Positions 11,386 to 21,463 of a stretch of 64,000 bases of DNA are shown here, piece after piece (position 1 is the first letter of the stretch; every line of letters starts with the position of its first letter). Both the position numbers and the translations under genes were made by a program. Below the pieces are notes generated by a model. The model saw nothing but the letters and a program-made list of their open reading frames with translations. It did no database searches and was not told the DNA's origin. The DNA is from Acanthamoeba sp. SK_2022b (taxonomy: Eukaryota > Discosea > Longamoebia > Acanthamoebidae): NCBI GenBank assembly GCA_027943245.1, contig JANDJZ010000263.1:1-64000 (forward strand). Direction: 5' to 3'.

Positions 11386-11967
11386 TTAGGCTTCGTATTC
11401 GTCCTTGGCCGGGTGCTGGTTGTTCTCCTCCTTGGCCTGGTTGCTGCCTCCACCGCCGCCGCCTCCGCCGCCGCCTGACCGATCAACAACGAGCGCTACG
11501 GCGACCACGATGAAGAGGGCGATGGAGAGGAAGAAGCCAAATAGGCCAAACGCGAGCGCGGCATTCCACACGTCGGGCGCCATGTCATCGCAGGCGCCGT
11601 TGAGGCCGGACCGGAAGTCGTCGATGTCCTTGGCCATGAGGGCCCACGCGACGATGTAGAAGAGGATCACGAGGAAGACGCCCACGAGCAGGGCCAGCTT
11701 GGCGACGAGCGATGGCACCGGCTCGGCCATGGCCGGCATCACCAGCGGCAGCACGAGCACGGCGATGGCCGCCACGCCCACGAGAAGACCAAACACGCCG
11801 GCGACGATGCCCATCGCGCCTGTGCGCTCTCGGCATGGGCCCTGGCAGTTCTTGACGTCGAGATCCATGGCGCCGCCGTAGAGGCCGATGTTGAGCACGC
11901 TCACGAACATCAGGGCCAAGGCCACCACCACGCCCACCACCATCACTACCTTGCCGCAACTCGACAT
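11386..11967 (-). CDS. Four-helix membrane protein, paralogue 2 of a tandem trio
   Basis: A 193-aa protein starting MSSCGKVVMVVGVVVALAL, with the same four-helix plan as its neighbours. First loop NCQGPCRERTGAMGIVAG, third-helix end AWALMAKDIDDF, then DVWNAALAFGLFGF. A poly-Gly run (GGGGGGGGG) follows helix 4, and the tail is rich in Asn, Lys and Glu. It is intronless, as are both siblings, which stands out beside the intron-rich genes around them. The start was set by alignment with paralogue 3 (MGKVVMIIGV). Confidence 0.75.
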   Translation of the reverse strand: MSSCGKVVMVVGVVVALALMFVSVLNIGLYGGAMDLDVKNCQGPCRERTGAMGIVAGVFGLLVGVAAIAVLVLPLVMPAMAEPVPSLVAKLALLVGVFLVILFYIVAWALMAKDIDDFRSGLNGACDDMAPDVWNAALAFGLFGFFLSIALFIVVAVALVVDRSGGGGGGGGGGSNQAKEENNQHPAKDEYEA

Positions 11968-12436
11968 ATCTTGCGTATCTGTGGTGTGAGCTTGCTGTGT
12001 TGTGTGTAAGAGAGAGTGTAGAGATAAAAGAAAAAGCGTAGGGGCAGGGAGAGCGTCTCTCACTTCGCCTAGACCTTGGTGCTGCAGGCGGTCGTGGTTG
12101 GTTCACGGTGCAATGTGCCACGGCGGAGCTTGCGGGCGTTGCGGCATGATGATGACATGTGCTATCCGCAAGACGCGCTCCCCGCGGAGAACTGGTCAGC
12201 ATAGCATGCATTCCAGTCACTCCGAGATAGAAAATGTCATTTTCAATGTCCGGAACGTGATAGGCTCGGCGATTTCCCCGGAATAGCTGTAGCCAATAGG
12301 CAGCAGCGCTATCATTGGCAAATGAATGAATGCACAACGTTGTACATATCTGGCAGATCTGCGACGGCTCTCTCCACGCCAACCTCCACCTGGCCCCGCT
12401 ATCTCTGTTCTGGTGTTGCTCCTCTCTCTCCCTCGT

Positions 12437-12955
12437 CTAGTAGTCGCCCTTGGCCGGGTTGTCGCCGCCGTCGGGTCCGTTGCGGTCAACCACCAGCGCG
12501 ACGGCCACCACGCCGAAGAGGACGATGCCGATGATGAACCCAAAGAGGCCGAACGAGAGCGCGGCGGACCACACGTCGGGCGTGTCGCAGTAGCCGTTGG
12601 TGGCGGACTGGAAGTCGTCGATGTCCTTGGCCATGAGGGACCACGCCACAATGTAGAACGAAATCACGACGAAGAGGCAGACGAGCAGGAGGAGCTTGAT
12701 AACGAGCGACGGCATGGGCTCGGCCATGGAGGGCACCATCAGCGGAAGCACGAGCGCGGCGACGACCACGAGGCTCAGCAGGAAGCCCAGGACGCCGGCC
12801 ACGATGCCCAGCGCGCCTGTGCGCTCTCGACACGCGACCTGGCAGGCCTTGGTCTCGAGGTCCATGGCGCCGCCGTAGAGGCCGATGTTGAGGATGCTCA
12901 CCACGGCAAAGGCCACCGCCACCGTCACGCCGATTATCATCACCACTTTACCCAT
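12437..12955 (-). CDS. Four-helix membrane protein, paralogue 3 of a tandem trio
   Basis: A 172-aa protein, MGKVVMIIGVTVAVAF at the start. It is closest to paralogue 2 (shared CRERTGA-x-GIVAGV, LVLPL, PSMAEPMPSL against PAMAEPVPSL, AWSLMAKDIDDF). The C-terminal tail is short and lacks the Gly run. Two Cys of the first loop (ACQVACRERT) and the DGYCD-type Cys (TNGYCDTPDVW) are kept, suggesting conserved disulfides on the non-cytosolic side (inference). Confidence 0.75.
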   Translation of the reverse strand: MGKVVMIIGVTVAVAFAVVSILNIGLYGGAMDLETKACQVACRERTGALGIVAGVLGFLLSLVVVAALVLPLMVPSMAEPMPSLVIKLLLLVCLFVVISFYIVAWSLMAKDIDDFQSATNGYCDTPDVWSAALSFGLFGFIIGIVLFGVVAVALVVDRNGPDGGDNPAKGDY

Positions 12956-13452
12956 CTTCGTGTTTGTGTGTGGTTAAGCTTTGGAAGTGGTAAAGGGAGT
13001 TGGGGTAGGGAGGAGGGAGTGTGGGCGGGAGCAAGGTTGAATAAAAAAGAGGAAGAGAAAGAAGCACTCCTTGTCCTGCCCTGTCGACGCATTGACCACG
13101 GCCGTTCGCATTTGATCAGCGAATCCGGCGGAGATACACATATTGCGGGGCTCTCGTTGGTCGCTACGTGACGCAACGCACAATTGTGATGTAGATTGGC
13201 AGCAGAGTACTGTGCGCTGGCTAGACTTGCAGTGTTCGGCCTTGGGCATCTCAGGGCAGCTCCTGCGCTACGGTCAACATTTTGCGTGAGCATCGGTAAC
13301 CGATGTCTAGTTGACCGCATGCGAAGATCGCGTCTAAACTTTCTTTGCTACAAGCTAGCCACGGACAGTTGGGACCACCAAGACCAACTTGAAATGAAAA
13401 AAAAACATTGTTGTTGGTTGTTGTCGTTTGGTTGTGCTGTACATGGGAACAA
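12956..13452. other. Spacer without a convincing gene
   Basis: This is the upstream flank of the tetraspan trio and the 3' flank of the RasGEF gene. I see no conserved frame or RNA gene in it. Confidence 0.4.
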
Positions 13453-15550
13453 TTACACGCTCGGGCCGTTGTGCACGAGGCCCAAGTGGAGCTGCGGCAC
13501 GAAGTCTGCGCGCCTCTTGCGTTCCAGGTAGTCGCGGGCGCACTGGCCGATCCTTTCCCGCGGCGCCATGATGAACGTGCAACGCGAGCCGTGGCCTAAT
13601 CACCCACATTGACTCGAATCAGAACTTGCAAGCAACAACGTGCGGGCGGAGAAAAGAGAGAGAGAGAGAGAGGGCGGCGACGAGGCCAGGGGCTGCGAAC
13701 CGAGTGCTTCGCAGGCGACCTCGACGACTGCGAGCTTGAGCGGTCGAGCGGCGTCGTCGGTCTTCTTGGCGGACGACGCCGACACGCTTGGACCCTGACA
13801 GCCACGCAGGCACTCGTTCGCAAAGCCTGTGATGTAGCCCGTGCTCATGACGCACACGGGCGGGCGATTGTAGTCGGCTCGCGGAGAGGGGCTGCTGCTG
13901 CCGCTGCCGTTGCCGCCCTCGTCGTCGGTTCCAGAGCTGGCCTCCCGGGCCTCGCCCTCCTTCTTCTTCCACACGTGGGCCTCCACGCTCCGGTGGATCG
14001 CGAACTTGAGATAGAACGGATGGTCTCCCGAGCCCGACGGGGCCACGTCGAGGCAGGCCTCCTTGGCGTAGAGCTTCATCACGCCCCAACCCATATGGGC
14101 CAGGAGCGATGGCAGCGTGAGGAAGCTCTGCACAAAGCTGCTCGATTCCTGCTCATAATTTGTTGTCGACACACTGTCAGCCGCTGCGCGCTACTCGCTT
14201 GGACCAGGACAGGTCGAAGCAAGAGAGGGGAGGCCGAGGCGAGACGTGGGATTGGTTACCTGTTGGAGGACCTTGCGCGTGTAGAAGCGCTGGTCGGTCT
14301 TGCCGAAGCTGCGGGCAAAGTCGAAGAGGAACTTGGAGGCGAAGAGCCGTGCATCAGCGCGCTGGTCGGCGGGGAACATCTCCTGGAGCAGGTGGAAGAA
14401 CTCGTAGGAGATGGCCTCGCCGCGGATGAAGATGTGACGGTGGCCGTCGATCGTGACCTTGCCGTGCCGCGGGTCCAGGACCTGCTTGTCGAAGACGGCC
14501 TTCACGAGCCGTCGGCTCCGCTTGGTCTCGGTCGTGATCACTCGCTCGACCTCGGCAGCCCGCTGCTGCAGCTGCTCGTTGTTGAGAAGCGTCGCTGCTG
14601 ATGACGTGGCTTTCTTGTCGACAGAGACCGGCTGCGGGGCGGCGACGCTGGCCGAGCGGCCCTTCCATCGGTTGATGAGCGATTTGACGACGTCGCTCTT
14701 GCGCTGCTCCTTTTCGACGCCGGCGGCGTGGGCGTCCGACTTCCCGCGGGCCGTCTTGGCGCCGCCACCGCCGCTGGCCTCGGTCTCGGCGTCGTTGAGG
14801 TAGTGGAACGTCTTCTTCGAGGCCAGGAAGCGGTGGACGATCACCGACTTGCGCTTCTCTACCGAGAAGTTGTTCTCGTCAAAGAACGTGTCGAGGTGCG
14901 CCTGGATCTTGGTCGGGTGGGCCATGATGAAGCGGCACGCCGTGTCGCCTGTGGGAGAGGTTAGCCCCCAGCCAACGGGAACGCGGAGTGGGTGGGTGGA
15001 TGTGTGGACGCCGCGTACCCCTGGCCATGCACATGACCTCGGCAGCGACCAGATCCACGTGACCCATCGACTCGCCGGTCCACCCGCTGCTGTAGCCCGC
15101 GTTCATCACGCACACCGGGTGGTGTGGCACCTTGGGCTGTGCGCTCTGTTGGAAAAGAATACGCTCAGCATTCCAGAACATTCCAACATTCCAGAGCATT
15201 CCAGAGCATTCCAACGCCCACCTGCTGGGAGTTCCAGGAGTAGGATTCGAAGGAGAAGGGGTGGTCGTAGTAGAGGTAGCACTCGTCGTTGGGCGACGGA
15301 CGGCAGGTGTCGTGCAGCTGCACGACGGCCCAGCCCGTGTAGGAGAAGTGCACTGGCCCGGCCGACAGGCCCTCGGGCCCGAAGGAGAGGTTCATCTTCT
15401 TCATGAAGTTGCGCGCGTCGGACATGCCCACGGCGTGCGAGAAATCGAACAGCAGACGCTGGGCCACCAACTCGCGGTGCGACTGGCTGAGCAGCACGCC
15501 TGTGTGCACGCCCCCCACGCATCAAGCGAAGCGAGCGTGAGCTCCGCGGG

Positions 15551-15588
<38 letters not shown>

Positions 15589-15740
15589 GAGCGCGTGTTG
15601 TTCGTACCGCCGGCGGCAAATGTCTCGGCGATGGCAGTGAAGAAGTCGACGGAGAGGGACGGCGCGCGCAGCATGAGGTATCGCTCGTCAAAGATGCTGA
15701 TCGTGCCTGAGCGCGACGACTGTCGACACATCGTTCAGCC

Positions 15741-15800
<60 letters not shown>

Positions 15801-18800
15801 AGCGCGTGTTGTACCTGGTGGCACTCCGAGAAGTAGCGGTGCACAATGCGCTCGGCGGTGTAGAAGAGAGGATCGAAGGCCGGTGGCACGCGCACGGTCT
15901 TGCACTGGGGCTTGGGCGCGACCTCCGAGCCGCCGGAGGCGCCGTCGCCGCCCCTGATCGTCCGCTTCTGCCTCACCTTGATGGCCGCCTGGGCCGCGAG
16001 AGCCGCCGTGGGCGACGCCGCGGCCGCGGCCGAGGCCGATGAGGCTGCTGGCGACGCCGACGTCGACGAAGGCACCGAGACGGGAGATGAAGCCGAGCGG
16101 CGCATGGTCTTGATGCGCTGGACCGAGTCCTTCTTGACCTTCTTCTTGTCCCTCTTCTTGTCCTGGGCGGATGGGCTGCTCCCTCCACCGCCCACCTGGT
16201 CGCTCGAGTGAGCGTGGGCCATGCGGAAGGCCGGGGGCTTGTCCTTAGCAGATGGGCTGCTCCCTCCGCCCACTTGGTCGCTCGAGTGGGCGTGGGCCAT
16301 GCGGAGGGGCACGGGCGGGCTGTCGCCCGATCTGCCGGAGTTAAAATCCTTGACCATGCTCTTGACGCGGCCTTCGCTCCTGATCGCCGCTGCGGCTGCA
16401 CCGCTTTCGCTCTTTTTGGGCTCCGGCTCACTGGACCTCGCGGGCTGTTCGAGGCTCGGCGCGTCGATGGCGCCAGCGCTGGCCGTTGTCTCGGTGAGCT
16501 TGGGCTTCTCATCGACGGATTCGCTGAACTCGCTGATGTCGTCCTCTTCCTCCTGCTCTTCATCGTCGTCGTCGTCAGCCCTTTCGGATAGGTCCGATGC
16601 GTCGGTGCGATAGTTGATGGCTGAGTCCGACTCGAGGTCGCGATCCGTGTCCGCGTCCGACATTCTGGTCACCACGACGACACGCAGCATAACCGAGTTA
16701 GTGGTGGGTCCACCAATGGTGTGTGCAAGCCAATCGGAGATAAAAACGCAGCGTACTGGCTTTGGGCGTGCCGAACTGCCGTCGTTTCGCTTGACGAAGC
16801 CAGCGCTCCGCGGAGAGAATGTGACGTTGCACTCGATTCCGACTTGTCCGTGTCCGACTCGCCATCGCCCCTGCATCAAAACATCAAGTTCAATATATAT
16901 ATATATATACATATCAGAATTAATTCTGTACAGATAAAACATAAATGCATGACGTACTTGGTGGGATCGATCCAGAGGCTGGGTTGGGCCTTGAGCGAGA
17001 GCGCGTAGAGCTCCTCCTCGTCGTAGACAACCTGCGTGGCGAGCGACGCGAGGTAGCCCTGCGCGGCGGGCGATCGGCCAGCGGTGGCCAGCGAGTAGGG
17101 CACGCTCTGGAAGTGCTTCACCTCCTGCGCACGCTCGTACAGCAGGTGCACGTACTTGTCGTTGATCGAACCTGTCGAAAATACGAACCATTAGTGCACA
17201 TGACGCTTTTCATTTTCATTAAAACATTTATTTATTTATTTATTTTCTTCACAAAATATATTCCATTTTCCATGAAAAAAATAAAGGGAAAAAACATAAC
17301 TGGATGGGTACCGTCGGGCTTGTACTGCTGGTTGCCATCGTTGATGAAGGTGAAGTCGCGCAGGTAGATGCCAAAGTAGGGCAGCACGGGCAGCTTCCGC
17401 TTCTTGAGCTCGTGTCGGTAGTGCCGGAAGTTGTGCTGGGGGCTCATGAGCACGTCCATCTCGCCCCACTGCTCCCGCGCCTTGTCCGAGATCCGCTCCC
17501 ACAGACCCTTGAGCCTCTGCACCGAGTTGTGGTTCAGACCTGCGCACACAAACACATCACACACAATCAACATCATGCACATACATCACACGTAATCATC
17601 ATGACACACACACACACACATACACACACGCACAACCCCACGGTCAACGCTGGTCTAATGTGTGCGGCATCCCGTATACCGGATACGATTTCCATGAAGG
17701 AGTTGAAGTTGTTGAGCTGGAGAAAGTGCGCGGCCAGGCGGATAAACTTCTCGAGCACCTGGACCTGCATGGTCGTGCTCTTGGTGACGAGGATCTCCGT
17801 CGCCACCCAGTGCGAGACCAGCTTGTACTGCGCGATGATGGGCTCGAACAGGGAGTCGCCCGGCTGCTGGCTCTTGGTGGTAGTGAGCAGGCTGCGCACG
17901 TTGACGTCCTGGAACAGCTGCCACTCGGCGATGGTGAGCTCGCGCGCGAGCACCGGCTCCGGGATCTCCATGAAGTCAACGACGCGCTTGGACTGCCGCG
18001 GCGTGGTCGGGTCCTGCGCGGCTGCCGCTGCCGTCTCCGGCTCTTTGGCCGAAGGGCTGCCGGTCGATGAGGAAGTCGAGGCGGTCGCTGATGTGGCCGT
18101 GGGCCTGTTGCGGAGAAGCAGGAGCTTGATCTCGTTGGCCAACGGCGGGTCGTTCTTCATGGACCACTGCAGGATGGTCCCCATCTGTCGCGATGACAGG
18201 TCTCCTGTGATATTTTAATTTTTGTTATTTGATAGTGGTCATGTAAATATTGATAAAAACAAATAAAATAAAATAAAATAAATAAAATAATACACACTAT
18301 CCAGAAAAAAAGGGAAAAAAAGAGAAAAAACGGTTGTGAGCAAGGAACCTGCGTGAGACCGACACCAGGCAGCGGCAAAGGCGTTGGGTCGGGCCAGTTT
18401 ACCCATGCGAAGGTCTTCAGGCAGGTCCTCTCGCTGTACGACCTCCCCGTATCTGCACGTGGATGGCGCACGCACAGCAACGACCACTTAATGAATGAAG
18501 CTCATCTCTTTCCGCCAATCGTTTTTCATACGGCATCCCCGACCACCAACCAAAAAACAAATAAAACTAATCGCCAACAAGCCCCGAGATGACGCGCGCG
18601 TGGTGGCAGCGCAGGGGAGGGGCAAAGGGGCACCTCTTCTCCCACAGCCGGAAGAGCTCGCGGGTGGGCGAGGAGGACGACGCGAAGACGGGGTAGGTAA
18701 GCAGCCACGCGTCGGCCTCCTCGGCATCGCCCTTGGCCAGCACGCGCTTGGTGTAGCGCTTGAAGGCGGCCTGCTTCATCTGCTCCTTCTTTCGCGGGCT

Positions 18801-18845
18801 GCACACATTCGTGGTGTTGCAGAGGCCTTCCTCTTCCACGTCCAT
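13453..18845 (-). CDS. RasGEF (RasGEF_N + CDC25 domain) fused to two XylR_N/V4R-type sensor modules, 13 exons
   Basis: Exons, 5' to 3' on the minus strand: 18845-18634, 18452-18403, 18204-17680, 17539-17312, 17171-16958, 16870-16757, 16664-15815, 15719-15608, 15499-15222, 15145-15019, 14948-14260, 14148-13701, 13595-13453. All twelve junctions keep phase; total about 1,329 aa. Residues 1-87 resemble RasGEF_N (WLLTYPVF...LFRLWEKRY). Residues about 150-409 are a CDC25 domain (LARELTIAEWQLFQDV, SHWVATEILV, NFNSFMEIVSGLNHNSVQRL, YFGIYLRDFTFINDGN, IDPTK). A long acidic/Ser linker follows. Two sensor modules (about 735-940 and 1090-1329) show the bacterial XylR_N plus V4R plan: ISIFDERYLMLRA, PVCVMNAGYSSGW, AAEVMC, CRFIMA; then VTIDGHRHIFIRG, PVCVMSTGYITGF, VEVACEALG, CTFIMA. 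The Cys..Glu-x-x-Cys..Cys set linked to zinc in V4R domains is kept in both. Ligand unknown. Confidence 0.83.
15553..15587. repeat. (GT)n microsatellite in a RasGEF-sensor intron
   Basis: A pure GT run in the intron between exons 15719-15608 and 15499-15222. Confidence 0.9.
15743..15799. repeat. (GT)n microsatellite in the neighbouring RasGEF-sensor intron
   Basis: A longer pure GT run, filling most of the intron between exons 16664-15815 and 15719-15608. On the coding strand it reads (CA)n just after the donor. Confidence 0.9.
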
Positions 18846-19039
18846 CCCCGTCCGTGCCAAGTGCCGCGTGTGTGACTTTCGATGCGGGGTTGTTGTTTTG
18901 ATGCGCTGCCTATTTCGCCGTGTTGTGGTTGTCGTTGTGCTTGGTGTCAGGCCGCTCAAAAGCGCGGAGTTGGGATTGGGGCCACTACTGCGATGGTGGG
19001 GTGTTCCCAAGGACCTCGGGGTCAAGGTTACTCAAACAT

Positions 19040-19670
19040 AGAAAAAAACTCGCCGCACAGCGCCCCGACTGGCGGGGGCCCTGGTGGGGCAACCGATCAT
19101 TCGCGCCAACTGCCCGAGCGTTTTTTCTCCCTTGGCTTTGAGGAGGCCTTTACTCCGGACGCGGCGGGGTGGTGTTCACCTCTTGGGAGTAACAGTGCAG
19201 ACTGGGCCCGTTGGGGCGAGCCCACCCTCGCGACGCACGACGGGACCGTAGTGCAGGTTCTACACTCTCGGTCTGGCGGGACACCTCCGCTCACGTGTAG
19301 CAGGGCACGGTGAGTGTGGGGAACAGGTCAAGGAGGGACAAGAGCTGCGCGCGTGCTGGGCTACACGGGCGGCATCACATCAGCACCTACGCCGCACATC
19401 CTCAGCGCGCACACGCTCCTGACCATGCCTCGCCACCCTCTCGACTTGCCCGGGGTCGAGTGGGGCGGTCGACCAGAGCCACCCGTACAACGGCGACGTG
19501 GTCCAGTTCGCTCCAAGTTTGATGTCATCGGCCAGTACTGTGAGCTCGTCATCACATTTCGTTTCTGCTACTGCCCGTGTCTTACTCAGCCGTTGTGCAA
19601 CGAGAATTGCCATGCCATCATCCTGACAATCAGAGTGGCGGAAGGAAGAAGGCCGATCTGTACTTCATGA
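19040..19670 (+). other. Doubtful coding or pseudogene stretch
   Basis: One plus-strand frame stays open for about 790 bp with a single TGA near 19312. It contains a Trp-rich, lectin-like block (SLGFEEAFTPDAAGW then SADWARWGEP) and a Cys-rich end (FRFCYCPCLTQPLCNENC). I recognise no family. Antisense frames are also open, so base composition alone could explain it. If real, it may be a decayed secreted protein. Confidence 0.22.
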
Positions 19671-19781
19671 AGGACTGCACCAAGGAAGAAGGCCACCACA
19701 CTGCCTAAGTAACACTTTCTGTCTCGGTAGGTTCTAGTGCGCCGATCCATGTTCCACGGTTCCCTCCCCCGTGGGGGCCTG

Positions 19782-20334
19782 CTAGCAAGTGGGGACGAGC
19801 ACTGCAGTGGTGGGGAGGACGCCACCGCTCAGTATGAAGCCAGCAACGTTGTCCTGAGAGGAGCCAGGAGCCAGTTGCAAGTTGCTGATAGTGAAGGTGG
19901 AGTCGACCTGCACCATGACCCAGAACTGAAGGGGAAAGGGTAAGTAGGACCCAAAAATTCGATCTTGTTGTATCTACGCACCTGGGTGATGCTCCCGGTG
20001 GCAGGAAAGCCGATGTCAAAGAGGACGGAGGTAAGAGTCTGAGTGCCGGTGTTCGTGAGGGTGATATCATAGATCTGGAACGTGACCCCGTTTGAGGTCC
20101 AGGAGCCTCCGCTACGAGGGACATAAGAGATTGCCACAGAGCAAGCGAGGCAGTCTCCATCGCACGGGGGCTGCGGGATCGGGCTGGCAGTGGTACACTC
20201 TTCGGGGTGGAAAAGAGAGGTGCGTTCAGTCAGACTCTCTTGACGTTGCTTCCTCTGATGAAAGGGAAGGTACGGGCGTTGGCTAGGCTGATGACTGCGG
20301 CCAGAAGGGCCAGGATTGCGAGTAGGAACCTCAT
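19782..20334 (-). CDS. Secreted single-domain CBM49 (cellulose-binding) protein, 3 exons
   Basis: Exons 20334-20245, 20197-19982 and 19925-19782 keep phase 0 and give 149 aa. Residues 1-20 are a signal peptide (MRFLLAILALLAAVISLANA). A short Cys-bearing linker (PPCDGDCLAC) precedes a CBM49 domain: SWTSNGVTFQIYDITLTNTG, LTSVLFDIGF, then VDSTFTISNLQLAPGSS and GFILSGG. CBM49 domains bind cellulose; in Acanthamoeba such domains occur in cyst-wall lectins, usually as two or more copies, so a single-domain form is the short end of that family. Conserved aromatic residues W and Y of the binding face are present. Expression during encystment is a reasonable guess, not visible in the sequence. Confidence 0.8.
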
Positions 20335-20683
20335 CTCCACTAAGCTAGGTGAGAGTTGTTAAGTTGAATGGTCCAGAGGGTTGATGAACAGACTGGTTAT
20401 ATGTGGTGCAGTGCCGGTCAGTACAGCAAAACGAAAGTGCAAGCGAGAGAACTAGGTGGGTTTGCTCGCAAGCATCTGTCCCCTTTTAAGTACTTTAGAT
20501 GCTTGCAGCCCAACTTTACCGTTTGAGTCACAAGTGTATCGTAAGAGTAGGCCACGTTCTCCCCACGTTCCGTGGCGCTGATGGTATGGTGCGTTGATGG
20601 TGTCATTGTGGAGGGAAGACCTGAGGTTGTGTCCGACCCAACGCTGAGTGGGTGAGCTGTTTGTTGGCAACAAAAGAGTGGAG

Positions 20684-21321
20684 AAACACTTTATCGAGCG
20701 ACAACCACATATAACATCAAGAATGTTTGGTTTAGATGCGGGTGGCCGAGGAGGCGGTGGGGTCGACGCCGTGCTTAAGGGTGCAGTAGGGGCAGTTTTG
20801 GGGGGTCGCCAGCAAAAAAATTTTACAAATGAGCAGCCATTTTGCCTGGGAAAACTCAAAAAAAAAATTTCCCACAGCACAGATTTCATTTTTTCGATGG
20901 ACAATGGCAGCACCTCCGACCATCAATCCATCTTAGAACTATTACATACTATGCCGTGCACCCTCTTATTTATTTTTCAAGCACGCCGACCTCTCTCAGG
21001 CAAGATGTGACAGATTTTGATTTCATCCACATCTTTTCTCTCCCCCCCTTTACATCTACTGCCGCAATTGGTATAGGCATGTAGCACTCCTTTTATCGCA
21101 ATTTATACCCCCTTTTGCCCCTTAGATTACTTTCATCTAAGGGCGTAATCAAACGCCCAAATCTTTATGCTTTGTACCCCCATTGCAATTTGAAGAATGT
21201 GTGGGTTTTTTGACTTGAGGCCAGGCAAATTTTTTGCGCGCCGATGGGGGTACACGGTCAAAAAAAAAGTCACGCCCCTACTGCACCCTTAAGCATCTTG
21301 CCCTCCTCCTTTTTAGCCGGA
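20684..21321 (-). pseudogene. 3'-end fragment copy of the 28.8-kb repeat-protein gene, split by a TTAA-flanked insertion
   Basis: The two flanks 20684-20774 and 21289-21321 together match the 3' untranslated region and last about 23 codons of the gene at 28796-30357, in the same orientation. Examples are the run GATGCGGGTGGCCGAGGAGG and, after the insert, GCATCTTGCCCTCC. Similarity stops abruptly after AGCCGG at about 21321. The copy therefore carries only the 3' end. It is interrupted by the 510-bp element at 20779. Confidence 0.75.
20779..21288. mobile_element. 510-bp MITE-like element with 15-bp terminal inverted repeats and TTAA target duplication (piggyBac-type)
   Basis: The left end reads GGGTGCAGTAGGGGC (20779-20793) and the right end is its exact reverse complement (21274-21288). 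TTAA flanks both sides (20775-20778, 21289-21292). The related intact sequence at about 28838 reads TTGA at this spot with no insert, so an empty-site comparison is available inside the same window. No transposase is encoded; the inside is AT-rich with long A and T runs. TTAA target duplication is the mark of piggyBac-superfamily transposition, so this is most likely a non-autonomous member. Confidence 0.78.
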
Positions 21322-21359
21322 TGATGAACAGCAATTTCCTGAACTTGGTTTTATAAATG

Positions 21360-21463
21360 TTATATCCCTCGGCCTAGGTCCCCCATCACGCCAACAAGGC
21401 GTGTCGACGCCCGCCTACACGCCTCACCTCCCTACTGCACATGCACCAGGGTCCAATTGGGTG
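21360..21463. repeat. Direct repeat copy 1 of the YR retrotransposon
   Basis: It runs from TTATATCCCTCGG to CCAATTGGGTG and is nearly identical to 22018-22123 (a few single-base differences and two 1-bp indels). It is the outermost (3'-terminal) repeat of the element on the minus strand. Confidence 0.85.

Noticed and set aside
11585..12382. Long minus-strand frames overlapping the tetraspan trio in other frames
   Set aside because: They are Arg-rich shadows of GC-rich coding sequence; the tetraspan frames have matching paralogues and clear membrane helices.
16663..16957. Two separate genes, RasGEF and XylR/V4R protein, with a promoter between them
   Set aside because: Not excluded, but a fully phase-consistent splice path joins them, and the alternative would leave only 5 bp between stop and start.
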